Below, piece by piece: positions 26,291 to 35,466 of a stretch of DNA of 64,000 nucleotides; position 1 is the stretch's first letter; each line of letters begins with the position of its first letter. The notes beneath the pieces are model-generated. The model searched no databases. It was not told the origin of the DNA and saw only the letters and a program-made list of their open reading frames with translations. Position numbers and translations under genes: made by a program. Source of the DNA: Glaciimonas sp. (GTDB taxonomy: Bacteria; Pseudomonadota; Gammaproteobacteria; Burkholderiales; Burkholderiaceae_D); assembly GCA_012927625.1 (NCBI GenBank), contig JABBOV010000008.1, positions 310,001-374,000 of the forward strand, written 5' to 3'.

Positions 26291-27372
26291 GCTTTTGCGT
26301 CGGTAGATTTTTCAGCATGCGCATTCCGCAAGGACGCCATGTCGATCACAAAACGATATTTCACATCGCTCTTTAACATGCGCTCATAGGCATCGTTAAT
26401 CTTCTGGATTGGGATCAGTTCAATGTCTGACACAATCCCGTGCTCTCCGCAAAAGTCCAGCATTTCCTGGGTTTCCGCTATGCCGCCGATCAAGGAGCCG
26501 GCAAGCTGACGGCGTTTCATGATCAGATTAAATACCTGCGGCGACGGGTGCGGAGACGCGGGCGCACCAACCAGAGTCATGGTTCGATCGCGTTTGAGCA
26601 ACACCAGGAACGCATCCAGATTATGCGGAGCGGCAACTGCGTTGAGGATGAAATCGAAAGAATTTTCGTGCGCCGCCATTTCTGTCGGATCTGTCGACAG
26701 CACAGCCTCATCCGCGCCGAGCCGGATAGCATCTGCTTTTTTTCCTTTGGTTGTAGTGAATAGCACGACGTGTGCGCCCATTGCATGCGCGATCTTGATT
26801 GCCATATGGCCAAGTCCGCCAAGACCTACAATGCCAACCTTGTCGCCTTTTTTAACCCCCCAGTGACGCAGCGGAGAATAGGTGGTAATGCCCGCACACA
26901 ACAAGGGAGCCGCTGCCGCAGGGTCAAGATTATCCGGGATGCGCAAGACAAATTTTTCATTCACGACAATGTTGTCGGCGTATCCACCGAACGTCATTCC
27001 GCCGATCTGCGTTTCCTCGCTGTTATAGGTGCCGGTAAAGCCGTTTTCACAGTATTGCTCCAGCCCATCTTCACAGCTCTCGCAATGCTGGCAGGAATCA
27101 ACCATGCATCCGACCCCGACCAGATCGCCTGGTTTAAAGCGACTGACATGTGCTCCCACGTAAGTCACGCGGCCCACAATTTCATGTCCCGGAACAACCG
27201 GATAAACGGTATTGTTCCATTCATTGCGCACAGTATGTAAATCGGAGTGGCAGACACCGCAATACTCAATGTCAATCTGCACATCGTGCGGCCCTGGCTC
27301 TCGGCGCTCGAACTGCATGAGATCGAGCGGCTGGTTTAATTCGGCTGCGCCATAACCAATAGATTGAAGCAT
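26287..27372 (-). CDS. Zinc-dependent NAD(P) alcohol/aldehyde reductase (YahK/CAD-like)
   Basis: A 361-residue medium-chain dehydrogenase. The catalytic zinc motif is CGVCHSDLHTVRNEW and PGHEIVGRV. The structural zinc is held by four Cys in CQHCESCEDGLEQYC, and the Rossmann motif is GLGGLGHMA. The features match the YahK/cinnamyl alcohol dehydrogenase group, which reduce a wide range of aldehydes with NADPH. The frame extends to 27486, but GAGGA sits 5 nt before the ATG at 27372, which gives a normal N-terminus. It is coupled to the NIPSNAP gene. The native substrate is unknown. Confidence 0.9.
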   Translation of the reverse strand: MLQSIGYGAAELNQPLDLMQFERREPGPHDVQIDIEYCGVCHSDLHTVRNEWNNTVYPVVPGHEIVGRVTYVGAHVSRFKPGDLVGVGCMVDSCQHCESCEDGLEQYCENGFTGTYNSEETQIGGMTFGGYADNIVVNEKFVLRIPDNLDPAAAAPLLCAGITTYSPLRHWGVKKGDKVGIVGLGGLGHMAIKIAHAMGAHVVLFTTTKGKKADAIRLGADEAVLSTDPTEMAAHENSFDFILNAVAAPHNLDAFLVLLKRDRTMTLVGAPASPHPSPQVFNLIMKRRQLAGSLIGGIAETQEMLDFCGEHGIVSDIELIPIQKINDAYERMLKSDVKYRFVIDMASLRNAHAEKSTDAKA

Positions 27373-27652
27373 ATTCATCCTCGTATAGAAAGTTTGTTCA
27401 GGTGGAAAAATGTAGCTATTCAGCTCGTTAAAAGTGAACCTGCTTCCACTGCCGGAAGCGAAAAAAGCTAAGAATACAGAATTCAAACTATCGTTGCCGA
27501 CAGTCTGAATAGGTACGAAAAAAATAGTTGAAATATTGAAATGCTTTCGAATACCGGGTTTTCTTGCAGAGATCCATCATGGCAGATAATCCGAATCTGC
27601 GTCAGGATGCGCAGCGCTTACCCGATATTGCACAGCGCGGTTTGAAGAATGC

Positions 27653-28273
27653 TCAGGCGGGACGGGCCATGTGGAACAACTGCGCGGGAGTGATAGAAAA
27701 ATAGTCGGACGGGCCACCGCCGCGCAAGACATGTTCGGCAGAAGCGGTGTCGTAGACCCCGTCCTTGAGCAGGGTTTGGGCGATATGCACGGCCACCACT
27801 TCCCCGAGCACCAGCCAGGTCGGCACCGTTTCGCCGCTAGCGCGCTGAAGTTGCACGATCTGCGTACAACGGCACTCGAACGAGACCGGACTTTCGGCCA
27901 CGCGAGGCACGGCAATGATGCGCGAATCCACCGGCGTCAGCCCTGCCAGCCCGAATTCACTGACCTCGGGAGGCACCGGGGCACAAGTCTGATTCATCGC
28001 CTCTGCCAGCGGGCGCGTCACCAGGTTCCAGCCGAATTCCCCGGTCTGCTCAACGTTACGCACTGTGTCCTTGTAACCGATACTGGCAAAACCGACGATG
28101 GGCGGGGTGTAATTGAAGGCATTGAAAAAACTGTAGGGCGCCAGGTTGAGCGCGCCCACCGCGCTGCGCGACGAGATCCAACCGATCGGGCGCGGCCCGA
28201 CGATGGCGTTGAAGGGATCGTGCGGCAGACGGTGGCCGTTACGGGGTTCATAAAAATGAATGGCATCGGGCAT
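27653..28273 (-). CDS. Flavin reductase-like (FMN-binding split barrel) protein
   Basis: A 206-residue member of the flavin reductase/flavoredoxin family: VGPRPIGWISSRSAVGALNLAPYSFFNAFNY, quoted here only as its start (VGPRPIGWISS) and core (LAPYSFFNAF), matches the FMN-binding region. These proteins bind FMN and reduce flavins or act as flavin-dependent oxidoreductases. GGAGTAG lies before the ATG. No monooxygenase partner is adjacent. The neighbouring genes are other oxidoreductases (YahK-like, aldo-keto reductase), giving a small redox-enzyme cluster without an obvious pathway. Confidence 0.85.
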   Translation of the reverse strand: MPDAIHFYEPRNGHRLPHDPFNAIVGPRPIGWISSRSAVGALNLAPYSFFNAFNYTPPIVGFASIGYKDTVRNVEQTGEFGWNLVTRPLAEAMNQTCAPVPPEVSEFGLAGLTPVDSRIIAVPRVAESPVSFECRCTQIVQLQRASGETVPTWLVLGEVVAVHIAQTLLKDGVYDTASAEHVLRGGGPSDYFSITPAQLFHMARPA

Positions 28274-28649
28274 GGGCTACTCCATGTTGTATCGAGAGGC
28301 TGAAGATACCAGCATCCGGCCAAATGCAATTTTTCAGGATTAATTTCTGCCGAAGTGAAACAGCGCCAAACTTTTGCGACAGCAGACGCGTAAATGAAAA
28401 TTCGCGTAGCATGGATTTTGAAAAAAACATTAGGGTGCTTAGGAAGCGTGCATGAACGAGGCGCAGGGGTAAATAGTTTTACGTATTTATTACATTTTTT
28501 ATCTTAGTTCCGCAATCTTGTTTTAACAACGAACCAGGAATCCCCGATTTACAAAACTGTTCAGTCTGCATGTCTCATCATCTCGGCCCTAAGCGCAATC
28601 GACAGCATGTAACGCAATCGTGCTCCACCACTTACAAAGGAAATTTCAT
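28274..28649. other. Divergent intergenic region
   Basis: 376 bp between the flavin reductase-like gene and the aldo-keto reductase. A/T-rich toward the aldo-keto reductase. I see no gene, riboswitch or member of the repeat families, only a weak dyad TAAAT-N10-ATTTA near 28471. Confidence 0.4.
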
Positions 28650-29639
28650 ATGAAAACACGCCAATTAGGGGCGAACGGCCCAACTGTTTCATCCATCGGT
28701 CTGGGCTGCATGGGCATGAGCGATTTCTACAGCAATCGTGATGATGTCGAATCCATCGCGACCATTCATCGCGCCATAGAATTAGGCATAACCTTGCTCG
28801 ATACGGCTGACATGTACGGCCCTTATACCAATGAAGAACTGGTCGGCAAAGCGATCAAGGGTAAGCGTGATCAGGTTTTCATTGCAACCAAATTCGGTAT
28901 CGTGCGTGACAAGGCCAACCCAAATGCGCGCGGCATCAATGGAACTCCTGAATACATCCGACAATCCGTAGAAGGGAGTTTGAAACGTCTCGGGATCGAA
29001 ACCATTGACCTGTATTACCAGCATCGCATCGACGCCCAAACGCCGATTGAAGATACCGTCGGTGCTCTCGCAGATTTGGTCAAAGCCGGAAAAATTCGTT
29101 ACATCGGACTGTCCGAGGCTTCATCGAAAACGCTGGAGCGGGCACACAAAACCCACCCGATTACTGCATTGCAAAGCGAGTACTCTCTTTGGACTCGAGA
29201 CCCGGAGCAGAGCGTGCTGGCGACCTGCCGCAAACTCGGAATCGGTTTTGTGCCATACAGCCCATTGGGGCGCGGCTTTTTGACCGGCACGATCACCCGG
29301 CCGGATCAATTCCCGGAAGATGATTACCGTCGCGCCAGCCCACGTTTCCAGGGTGAAAACTTTACCAAAAACATGGCGTTAGTGGCAAAGGTAAAAGAAA
29401 TCGCTACCCGTAAAGACTGCACGCCGGGGCAACTGGCACTGGCTTGGGTACTGGCGCAAGGTGACGACATTGTGCCGATCCCCGGCACCAAACGGCGCAC
29501 GTATCTGGAAGAAAATGTGAATGCCGTCGACGTGGTACTTGGCAAGGAAGACCTGGCAGAAATCGATGCGATCTTTCCATTCGGCGCAGCTACGGGGCCA
29601 CGTTATGTGGAGGAAGGCATGAAAACATTGAATGGCTAA
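28650..29639 (+). CDS. Aldo/keto reductase
   Basis: A 329-residue NADPH-dependent aldo/keto reductase. The catalytic tetrad is visible: Asp and Tyr in [15 protein letters not shown] (about residues 52-58), Lys in ATKFG (about 84) and His in YYQHRID. The C-terminal cofactor loop is [14 protein letters not shown]. It resembles the YakC/AKR13 group that reduces aldehydes. The ATG at 28650 follows AAAGGAAA. It is convergent with the indolepyruvate oxidoreductase gene, with two palindromes between the stops. The physiological substrate is unknown. Confidence 0.92.
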   Translation: MKTRQLGANGPTVSSIGLGCMGMSDFYSNRDDVESIATIHRAIELGITLLDTADMYGPYTNEELVGKAIKGKRDQVFIATKFGIVRDKANPNARGINGTPEYIRQSVEGSLKRLGIETIDLYYQHRIDAQTPIEDTVGALADLVKAGKIRYIGLSEASSKTLERAHKTHPITALQSEYSLWTRDPEQSVLATCRKLGIGFVPYSPLGRGFLTGTITRPDQFPEDDYRRASPRFQGENFTKNMALVAKVKEIATRKDCTPGQLALAWVLAQGDDIVPIPGTKRRTYLEENVNAVDVVLGKEDLAEIDAIFPFGAATGPRYVEEGMKTLNG

Positions 29640-29640
29640 C

Positions 29641-29694
29641 CCCGGCCTTCAGGCCGGGAATTTCAACCTCTGCCTTTAAAGGCGGAGGTTGAAA
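29641..29694. terminator. Two tandem palindromes between convergent genes
   Basis: The first hairpin, CCCGGCC-TTCA-GGCCGGG (29641-29658), is followed by a 34-nt near-perfect palindrome (29661-29694) whose arms are TTTCAACCTC and GAGGTTGAAA with GCC/GGC inside. They probably end transcription from both sides. The first stem also resembles the end hairpins of IS200/IS605 elements, though no transposase is present. Confidence 0.6.
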
Positions 29695-29740
29695 CTGCAA
29701 TGTGTTTTACGATCAACCACTTTGATTCTCAAGCTACCTG

Positions 29741-32700
29741 CTAGCCATGCTGCGCAATCGGAATCACTTTGGCGGTATGCGGGGCCAAAAATTCAGCCAG
29801 CAATACCGCCTCTTTCTGCCTGGCTGCGCTCAGATGCTGCTCCTTGATGTGGCCGAAGCCGCGGATATCTTCCGGGATGCTGGCAATGGCAACCGCTTTC
29901 GATAAGTTATCCACGGTCAATTCCGACAGTAATTGCGCGATCGTGTTGCGGTATTGGGCGATCAATGCGCGCTCGGTTTTGCGTTCATCGGTGTAACCAA
30001 AAACGTCTAGTGCAGTGCCGCGCAGGGCTTTGCATTTAGCCAGCACGCCGAAGGCTTTCATCATCCACGGGCCGAATTCCTGCTTGATCAAATGGCCATT
30101 GCTGTCGCGCTTGGCAAACAAGGGCGGCGCCAGGTGGAATTTCAGCCTGACATCGCCTTCAAACAGGGCCGCAACCTTGTCCGCAAACGCGCCGCTGGTA
30201 TAGAGCCGCGCCACTTCGTATTCATCCTTGTAGGCCATTAGCTTGAAGGCATAACGCGCCACCGCTTCGGTCAGCCGTAGCGGCTTGCCGGCCCCAAGCA
30301 AAACCGATTCCGCCATTTTCACCTGTTCGACAAAATCGCCGTACTGTTGCGCATAGGCAGCATTTTGGTAGGCACACACGTACGTCAGGCGCGTCGCGAT
30401 CGTGTCTTCCAAAGTAGGTGAACGCTTGATTGCGATCACTTGCGCCGGCGTCACCAGGCGCTGTACTGCAGCCAAGTCATGCGCAGCGGTGCGGCCCCAA
30501 ATGAAGGATTTCTGATTGAATTCGACCGAGACCCCATTCAGCTCGATCGACCTGACTATGGCGGCTTCCGATAGCGGCACCCAACCTTTTTGCCAGGCAT
30601 AGCCGAGCATGAACATATTGGTCGCAATCGCGTCGCCCATTAGCGCGGTGGCGAGGTTACCGGCATCGATGACATCGACATTATCGGCACCGCAAGCGGC
30701 GCGAATGCTGCTCTCGGCAGCTACACCCGGATATTGCCAGTCTGGATTTTTGACGAAAGCGGCAGTCGGCGTGCCGGTCGAGTTGATCGCAGCAAAAGTG
30801 CGCCCTTCGCCCATGCGTGACAGCGCATCGCGGCTGGCGGCGACGATCACGTCGCAACCGATCACCAGATCGGCCGCACCGGTGCCAACCCGGGTTGAAT
30901 GGATATCTTCCTGATGGTCGGACAGGCGCACATGCGACATCACCGGGCCGCCTTTTTGCGCCAAACCGCTCATGTCGAGTACCGAGCAGCCCTTGCCTTC
31001 CAGATGCGCGGCCATAGCCAGAATCTGGCCGACGGTGACCACGCCAGTGCCACCGATGCCGGTGACCAGAATGCCGAACGGCACTTCGGTGGTGGGCAAG
31101 ACCGGTTGCGGCAAGACTGCCATGCTGGTCTTGTCGGCGTTTTTGCCAGATACGTCCGCTTTTTTCGGTTTCTTCAGCTGGCCGCCTTCGACCGTGACAA
31201 AACTCGGGCAAAAGCCGGTGACGCAGGAAAAATCCTTGTTGCACGACGACTGGTTAATCTGACGTTTGCGGCCGAATTCGGTTTCCAGCGGTTCGACCGA
31301 CAGGCAATTCGATTGCACGCTGCAATCGCCGCAACCTTCGCACACCGCCTCGTTGATGACGACGCGCTTGGCTGGGTCTGGATAAGCATTGCGTTTCCGG
31401 CGACGGCGTTTTTCGGAGGCGCAGGTCTGATCGTAAATCAGCGCCGATACGCCTTCGATTTCACGCAACTCACGCTGTGCCGCGTCGAGGTCTCTGCGAT
31501 GACGAATGGTGACGCCGGGAGCCCAATCGTATCCTGAAGGATATTTATCCGGCTCGTCCGTAACGACAATGATCGGGGTCACGCCTTCGGCCGCAATTTG
31601 GCGCGAGATCATGCCGGGGTCGAGCGGGCCGTCGAACGGCTGGCCGCCGGTCATCGCAACCGCATCGTTGAACAGAATCTTGTAAGTAATATTCACCTTG
31701 GCAGCCACCGCAGCCCGAATCGCCAGCAAGCCGGAGTGCTGATAAGTGCCGTCACCCAAGTTGGCGAACACGTGCTTCTCGTTGGTAAACGGCGCGTGGC
31801 CGACCCAGGTCACGCCTTCCGCGCCCATGTGGGTGAAGGTGGCGGTTTCGCGGTCCATCCACAACACCATGTAGTGGCAACCGATGCCGGCCAGCGCACG
31901 GCTGCCTTGCGGCAATTTGGTGGAAGTGTTGTGCGGGCAACCGGAGCAAAAATGCGGGATCCGGTCTTTGGCCGGGTCCGGCTTGGCGCTCACTGTCAGG
32001 ATTGCTTCCTTGGCTTCCAGGTAAGCGATGCGCTGCTTGATGCGCGCCTCGACCGGGTGGCCGGCGAAATACTTCGAAATACGGGTCGCAATGGCGCGGG
32101 CGATTTGCGCCGGGTTCAGTTCATACGTCGCCGGCAACAGCCAGTCGCCGTGGCCGCTGCGGTGCGGATTGCTCCATTCGCCGGTGTCATCAAACTTGCC
32201 CACCACCCGCGGCCGTTCATTGTCCGGCAGGTTGTACAGTTCTTCCTTGATCTGGTATTCGAGGATTTGGCGCTTTTCTTCGACCACCAGAATTTCTTCC
32301 AGCCCTTGCGCAAATTCGTGCACGCCAGTCGCTTCCAGCGGCCAGGTCATGCCGATCTTGTACAGACGGATGCCGATTTCGCGGGCGACGGTTGCATCGA
32401 TGCCGAGGTCGTCCAACGCCTGGCGCGTATCCAGATACGACTTGCCGGCGGTGATGATGCCGATCTTCGCTTGCGGCGCGTCCCAGATGATCTGATTCAA
32501 CTTGTTGGCACGCGCATACGCCAGCGCTGCATACCATTTGTAATTATTCATCCGCGCTTCCTGCTCCAGCACGGCGTCCGGCCAGCGGATATTCAGGCCG
32601 CCTTCGGGCAAATCGAAATCGGTCGGCAACTGTATCTGGACCCGATCCGGGTCGAGATCGACTGTAGCGCCCGATTCGACGATATCGGTTACGCATTTCA

Positions 32701-33343
32701 TCGCCACCCACAAGCCGGTGTAACGGCTCATCGCCAGCCCGTGCAAGCCGTAATCGAGATATTCCTGCACCGACGACGGATACAGCACTGGAATCCCGCA
32801 AGCTTTCAGGATATGTTCGCTCTGATGCGCGGTGGTCGAGGATTTAGCCGCATGATCGTCGCCGGCCAGCACCAATACGCCGCCCAGTTTGGCGCTGCCG
32901 GCCATGTTGGCGTGCTTGAAAACGTCGCCGCAGCGATCTACTCCCGGGCCTTTGCCGTACCAGATGCCGAACACGCCTTCAAATTTGGCTTCTGGAAACA
33001 AATTGACCTGCTGCGTGCCCCAGATGCTGGTGGCAGCCAAGTCTTCGTTGATGCCCGGATGAAACTTGATATTGTGAGCGTCAAGATATTTTTTCGCCTT
33101 CATCGCAGTCAGATCGACGCTACCCAGGGGCGAGCCGCGATAACCGGTAATAAAACCGGCGGTATTTAGGCCGGCCAACTGGTCGCGTTGACCTTGCAGC
33201 AACGCCAGTCGGATCAGGGCCTGAGTGCCGGTCATGAAAGCGCGACCGCGTTCCAGCGTGAATTTATCGTCGAGGGAAATAGTGCCGAAATCGCGGTGCG
33301 TCGCAAGTGCCTGCGATTGCTCGGGGGTCAGGGGTGCATTCAT
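29741..33343 (-). CDS. Indolepyruvate:ferredoxin oxidoreductase, fused alpha-beta subunits
   Basis: A 1200-residue fused enzyme oxidising arylpyruvates from aromatic amino acids to aryl-acetyl-CoA with reduced ferredoxin as product. The N-terminal half is the pyrophosphate-binding alpha part (GFITGYRGSPLGSVD; thiamine diphosphate site around GIGCHYMVLW). In the middle there is one ferredoxin-like Cys cluster, VCEGCGDCSVQSNC, plus CSGCPHNTS. The last third is the gamma/beta part (GILVTGIGGTGVVTVGQILAMA). The ATG at 33343 follows GGAGACA. It lies 152 bp downstream of phhA on the same strand, so the two probably work together in phenylalanine/tyrosine breakdown. Long open frames on the opposite strand are shadows. 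Confidence 0.93.
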   Translation of the reverse strand: MNAPLTPEQSQALATHRDFGTISLDDKFTLERGRAFMTGTQALIRLALLQGQRDQLAGLNTAGFITGYRGSPLGSVDLTAMKAKKYLDAHNIKFHPGINEDLAATSIWGTQQVNLFPEAKFEGVFGIWYGKGPGVDRCGDVFKHANMAGSAKLGGVLVLAGDDHAAKSSTTAHQSEHILKACGIPVLYPSSVQEYLDYGLHGLAMSRYTGLWVAMKCVTDIVESGATVDLDPDRVQIQLPTDFDLPEGGLNIRWPDAVLEQEARMNNYKWYAALAYARANKLNQIIWDAPQAKIGIITAGKSYLDTRQALDDLGIDATVAREIGIRLYKIGMTWPLEATGVHEFAQGLEEILVVEEKRQILEYQIKEELYNLPDNERPRVVGKFDDTGEWSNPHRSGHGDWLLPATYELNPAQIARAIATRISKYFAGHPVEARIKQRIAYLEAKEAILTVSAKPDPAKDRIPHFCSGCPHNTSTKLPQGSRALAGIGCHYMVLWMDRETATFTHMGAEGVTWVGHAPFTNEKHVFANLGDGTYQHSGLLAIRAAVAAKVNITYKILFNDAVAMTGGQPFDGPLDPGMISRQIAAEGVTPIIVVTDEPDKYPSGYDWAPGVTIRHRRDLDAAQRELREIEGVSALIYDQTCASEKRRRRKRNAYPDPAKRVVINEAVCEGCGDCSVQSNCLSVEPLETEFGRKRQINQSSCNKDFSCVTGFCPSFVTVEGGQLKKPKKADVSGKNADKTSMAVLPQPVLPTTEVPFGILVTGIGGTGVVTVGQILAMAAHLEGKGCSVLDMSGLAQKGGPVMSHVRLSDHQEDIHSTRVGTGAADLVIGCDVIVAASRDALSRMGEGRTFAAINSTGTPTAAFVKNPDWQYPGVAAESSIRAACGADNVDVIDAGNLATALMGDAIATNMFMLGYAWQKGWVPLSEAAIVRSIELNGVSVEFNQKSFIWGRTAAHDLAAVQRLVTPAQVIAIKRSPTLEDTIATRLTYVCAYQNAAYAQQYGDFVEQVKMAESVLLGAGKPLRLTEAVARYAFKLMAYKDEYEVARLYTSGAFADKVAALFEGDVRLKFHLAPPLFAKRDSNGHLIKQEFGPWMMKAFGVLAKCKALRGTALDVFGYTDERKTERALIAQYRNTIAQLLSELTVDNLSKAVAIASIPEDIRGFGHIKEQHLSAARQKEAVLLAEFLAPHTAKVIPIAQHG

Positions 33344-33477
33344 GTTTGTCTCCGTGCCAAAAATTATGTTTTTGGGTGCGATCGTGTCGCTGTCAAACGA
33401 GCCTGCCTCGTGAGCAAACTGCTTTTAAATTTTGACTTTTTGCAGGGTAGCACAAGCGCTTGTTTCTGTGCGTTGCA

Positions 33478-33498
33478 GGGTGGGTGAAACCCATCCTA
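33478..33498 (-). terminator. Hairpin overlapping the phhA stop codon
   Basis: GGGTGGGT and ACCCATCC form a stem with a GAA loop; the TAG of phhA is in one flank. This type of hairpin (GTAGG..GGGTTTC) is common as a dispersed repeat in betaproteobacteria, and no T-run follows, so it may be a repeat rather than a true terminator. Confidence 0.4.
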
Positions 33499-34374
33499 CG
33501 GGATTGCCAGGTTCGCCTCATCCGGCAACAAGGTGTCCGCCGGCAGCACTGCAAGCGCTTTCAGGTGCGCATAAATCGGCGTGAAATCCGGTTCGGTTGC
33601 ATCAAACAATTGCTGGAAATTCGGGATCACGAAATAACTCTCCTGATAAGAATCGATCTTATACAAGGTGCGCATCACCCGCTCTACCGTCAAGGGAATG
33701 CGGCGCGGCAGCGGACTGTGCAGAGAATATTCGATCTCGCCGCCGGACGACAAAATACCGGCCCCATACGCGCGCAGGCCCTGCGGCGTCTGGATCAGAC
33801 CGAACTCGATGGTGTACCAGTACAGCCGGGCCAGATACTCCAGTCCATCGAGTTTCAGCGCTTTTAATCCTGCTGCGCCATAGCGTTGCAAATAGTCGGC
33901 AAACACCGGATCGAGCAGCAGCGGCACATGGCCGAAAAAATCGTGAAACACATCCGGTTCGGCAATGTAATCGAACTCCTCCGGCTTGCGCAACCAGACT
34001 GTGACCGGAAAGCGGCGATGCGCCAGATGGGTGAAAAAATTCAATTCAGGCACCAGCCCGGGTACCGCCACCAGCCGCCAGCCAGTGGCGGCGAACAGGA
34101 TGTCAGAAGCCTTTGCCAGATCGGGAATGCCATCGGCCGCATCCAGTTTGTGCATCCCCTGGAGAAATTCGTCACAGGCGCGATCCGGCACCAGCCTGGC
34201 CTGGCGCTGATACAGGCGTCGCCATAGCGCGTGCTGCGCAGGCGTATGCGCATCCCATTGCTGCTTGACTACATAGTCGGCATCGGCGTGGGCGTAGTCG
34301 CCACGCAACACGCCGCAACTGGATTTTTCAGCGACAGTGGCAAAAAAATCGTCGGTATTCGGATGCTTGTCCAT
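33496..34374 (-). CDS. phhA: Phenylalanine-4-hydroxylase
   Basis: A 292-residue bacterial phenylalanine hydroxylase, which makes tyrosine from phenylalanine using tetrahydropterin, O2 and Fe(II). The two iron histidines are in the motif HDFFGHVPLL (about residues 139-144), with the third ligand Glu in YWYTIEFGL. The length fits the single-domain bacterial enzyme. The gene precedes the indolepyruvate oxidoreductase on the same strand. No pterin carbinolamine dehydratase (phhB) or Lrp-type regulator is adjacent, unlike in many relatives. Copy 2 of the dispersed repeat lies upstream. Confidence 0.95.
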   Translation of the reverse strand: MDKHPNTDDFFATVAEKSSCGVLRGDYAHADADYVVKQQWDAHTPAQHALWRRLYQRQARLVPDRACDEFLQGMHKLDAADGIPDLAKASDILFAATGWRLVAVPGLVPELNFFTHLAHRRFPVTVWLRKPEEFDYIAEPDVFHDFFGHVPLLLDPVFADYLQRYGAAGLKALKLDGLEYLARLYWYTIEFGLIQTPQGLRAYGAGILSSGGEIEYSLHSPLPRRIPLTVERVMRTLYKIDSYQESYFVIPNFQQLFDATEPDFTPIYAHLKALAVLPADTLLPDEANLAIP

Positions 34375-34608
34375 AATGCAATCGATTCAAGGAAGATCAA
34401 GTGCTGTGCGCCAAAGGGTTCGTCGATGCAGGTTGTTCCAAACTTGAAAGCCTATCCCTGCTTTCATTTTATTCGCTTCGGGTAATCACCCTAAAAACAG
34501 TATAGGCGGTGCGCGCCGATTTTGCCAAGGCGATCACATTTTGTGCTGCAAGGAGCCAAGGGTGCCACTGCGTTGCCGTTACGATTTTCGCTATCACACA
34601 AAAATGCA

Positions 34609-34680
34609 AGGAGTATAAGAAAAAACACTATTCTTTCCGCATATATATATTGCGGAATTAAAAATTACATCACCAAGTAT
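34609..34680 (+). repeat. Dispersed intergenic repeat, copy 2
   Basis: GAGTAT (34611-34616), exactly 20 nt, then CCGCAT (34637) and a core dyad CCGCATATATATATTGCGG, the best palindrome of the family. It lies between phhA and a GNAT gene. Confidence 0.8.
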
Positions 34681-34693
34681 GTGTCATCCGCAA

Positions 34694-35395
34694 TCAGTCG
34701 CCCCTGAAGCCGGGCAGATTTGCCAGCCACTTCACTGCGGCGCGGGTATTCGCCTTGAGCGCGTAATCGAAGCTGGCTACTTGTTCTTCTACCGCTTCCT
34801 TGAACACGGTACCAGGGCTAGCCGGCAACAGTTTCAGGTAGGCATCGGCTTCACCGTGGTCGCGATGAATTTCCATTCCAGCTTTTTTGGCGATGTGGAT
34901 CATCACCTGGTTCGAAGACAGGCAATGCATATAGAGCGTATCGACATCGGCGTTGCGGCAATGGATGGCGGCGCGCACAAACAGTTTCGAGCCAACTCCC
35001 AACCCGCGCCCACTGGCGTTGACGGAGACGCCAAACTCGGCAACACGGTCTTTCAGGGTGGTGCTGACTGGGTCAGAATAGCCATCGCGCAGAGCGAACG
35101 CCAAGTGGCCGACGCCAACCAACTTGAACTTGCTGTTGTAGACGCCAAAAATAGTATCGCGCGAAAAATTGAGTTGATTAACATACTGCGCAATCAAATC
35201 ATCCTTGAGGCGCATGCCGAAACGCAGGTAGCGGCTATGGTCGTCCAGTGCCAGAAAATGCCGCAAAATGCGGTGACGGTCGCGCTCGGACAGTTCCTTG
35301 ACGCGAACCGACGATGGGTCCGGCGCGCCGGCGCGGTCATGCTGGCCAGCAACTGTGGCCGATAAAATCTCCTGCGAATCATCTATTATTGCCAT
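34694..35395 (-). CDS. GNAT family N-acetyltransferase
   Basis: A 233-residue GNAT protein. VRVKELSERDRHRILRHF opens the fold, and the acetyl-CoA loop is ASGRGLGVGSKLFVRA (about residues 128-143). The C-terminus EVASFDYALKAN-like helices extend about 40 residues past the core. Substrate unknown. The relatives I recall act on proteins or small molecules, and nothing nearby narrows this. It is downstream of cca on the same strand with a 71-bp gap. Confidence 0.85.
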   Translation of the reverse strand: MAIIDDSQEILSATVAGQHDRAGAPDPSSVRVKELSERDRHRILRHFLALDDHSRYLRFGMRLKDDLIAQYVNQLNFSRDTIFGVYNSKFKLVGVGHLAFALRDGYSDPVSTTLKDRVAEFGVSVNASGRGLGVGSKLFVRAAIHCRNADVDTLYMHCLSSNQVMIHIAKKAGMEIHRDHGEADAYLKLLPASPGTVFKEAVEEQVASFDYALKANTRAAVKWLANLPGFRGD

Positions 35396-35466
35396 GTTGA
35401 AACCTCTTTATGGTGCGTCGCACAATAACGATACCACGTTCCGCTGCAGCCGGGTCTTTCTGCACA

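Noticed and set aside
31598-33169. 523-residue plus-strand open frame opposite the indolepyruvate oxidoreductase
   Set aside because: The minus strand encodes a full, motif-rich 1200-residue enzyme; the plus frame has no recognisable domain.
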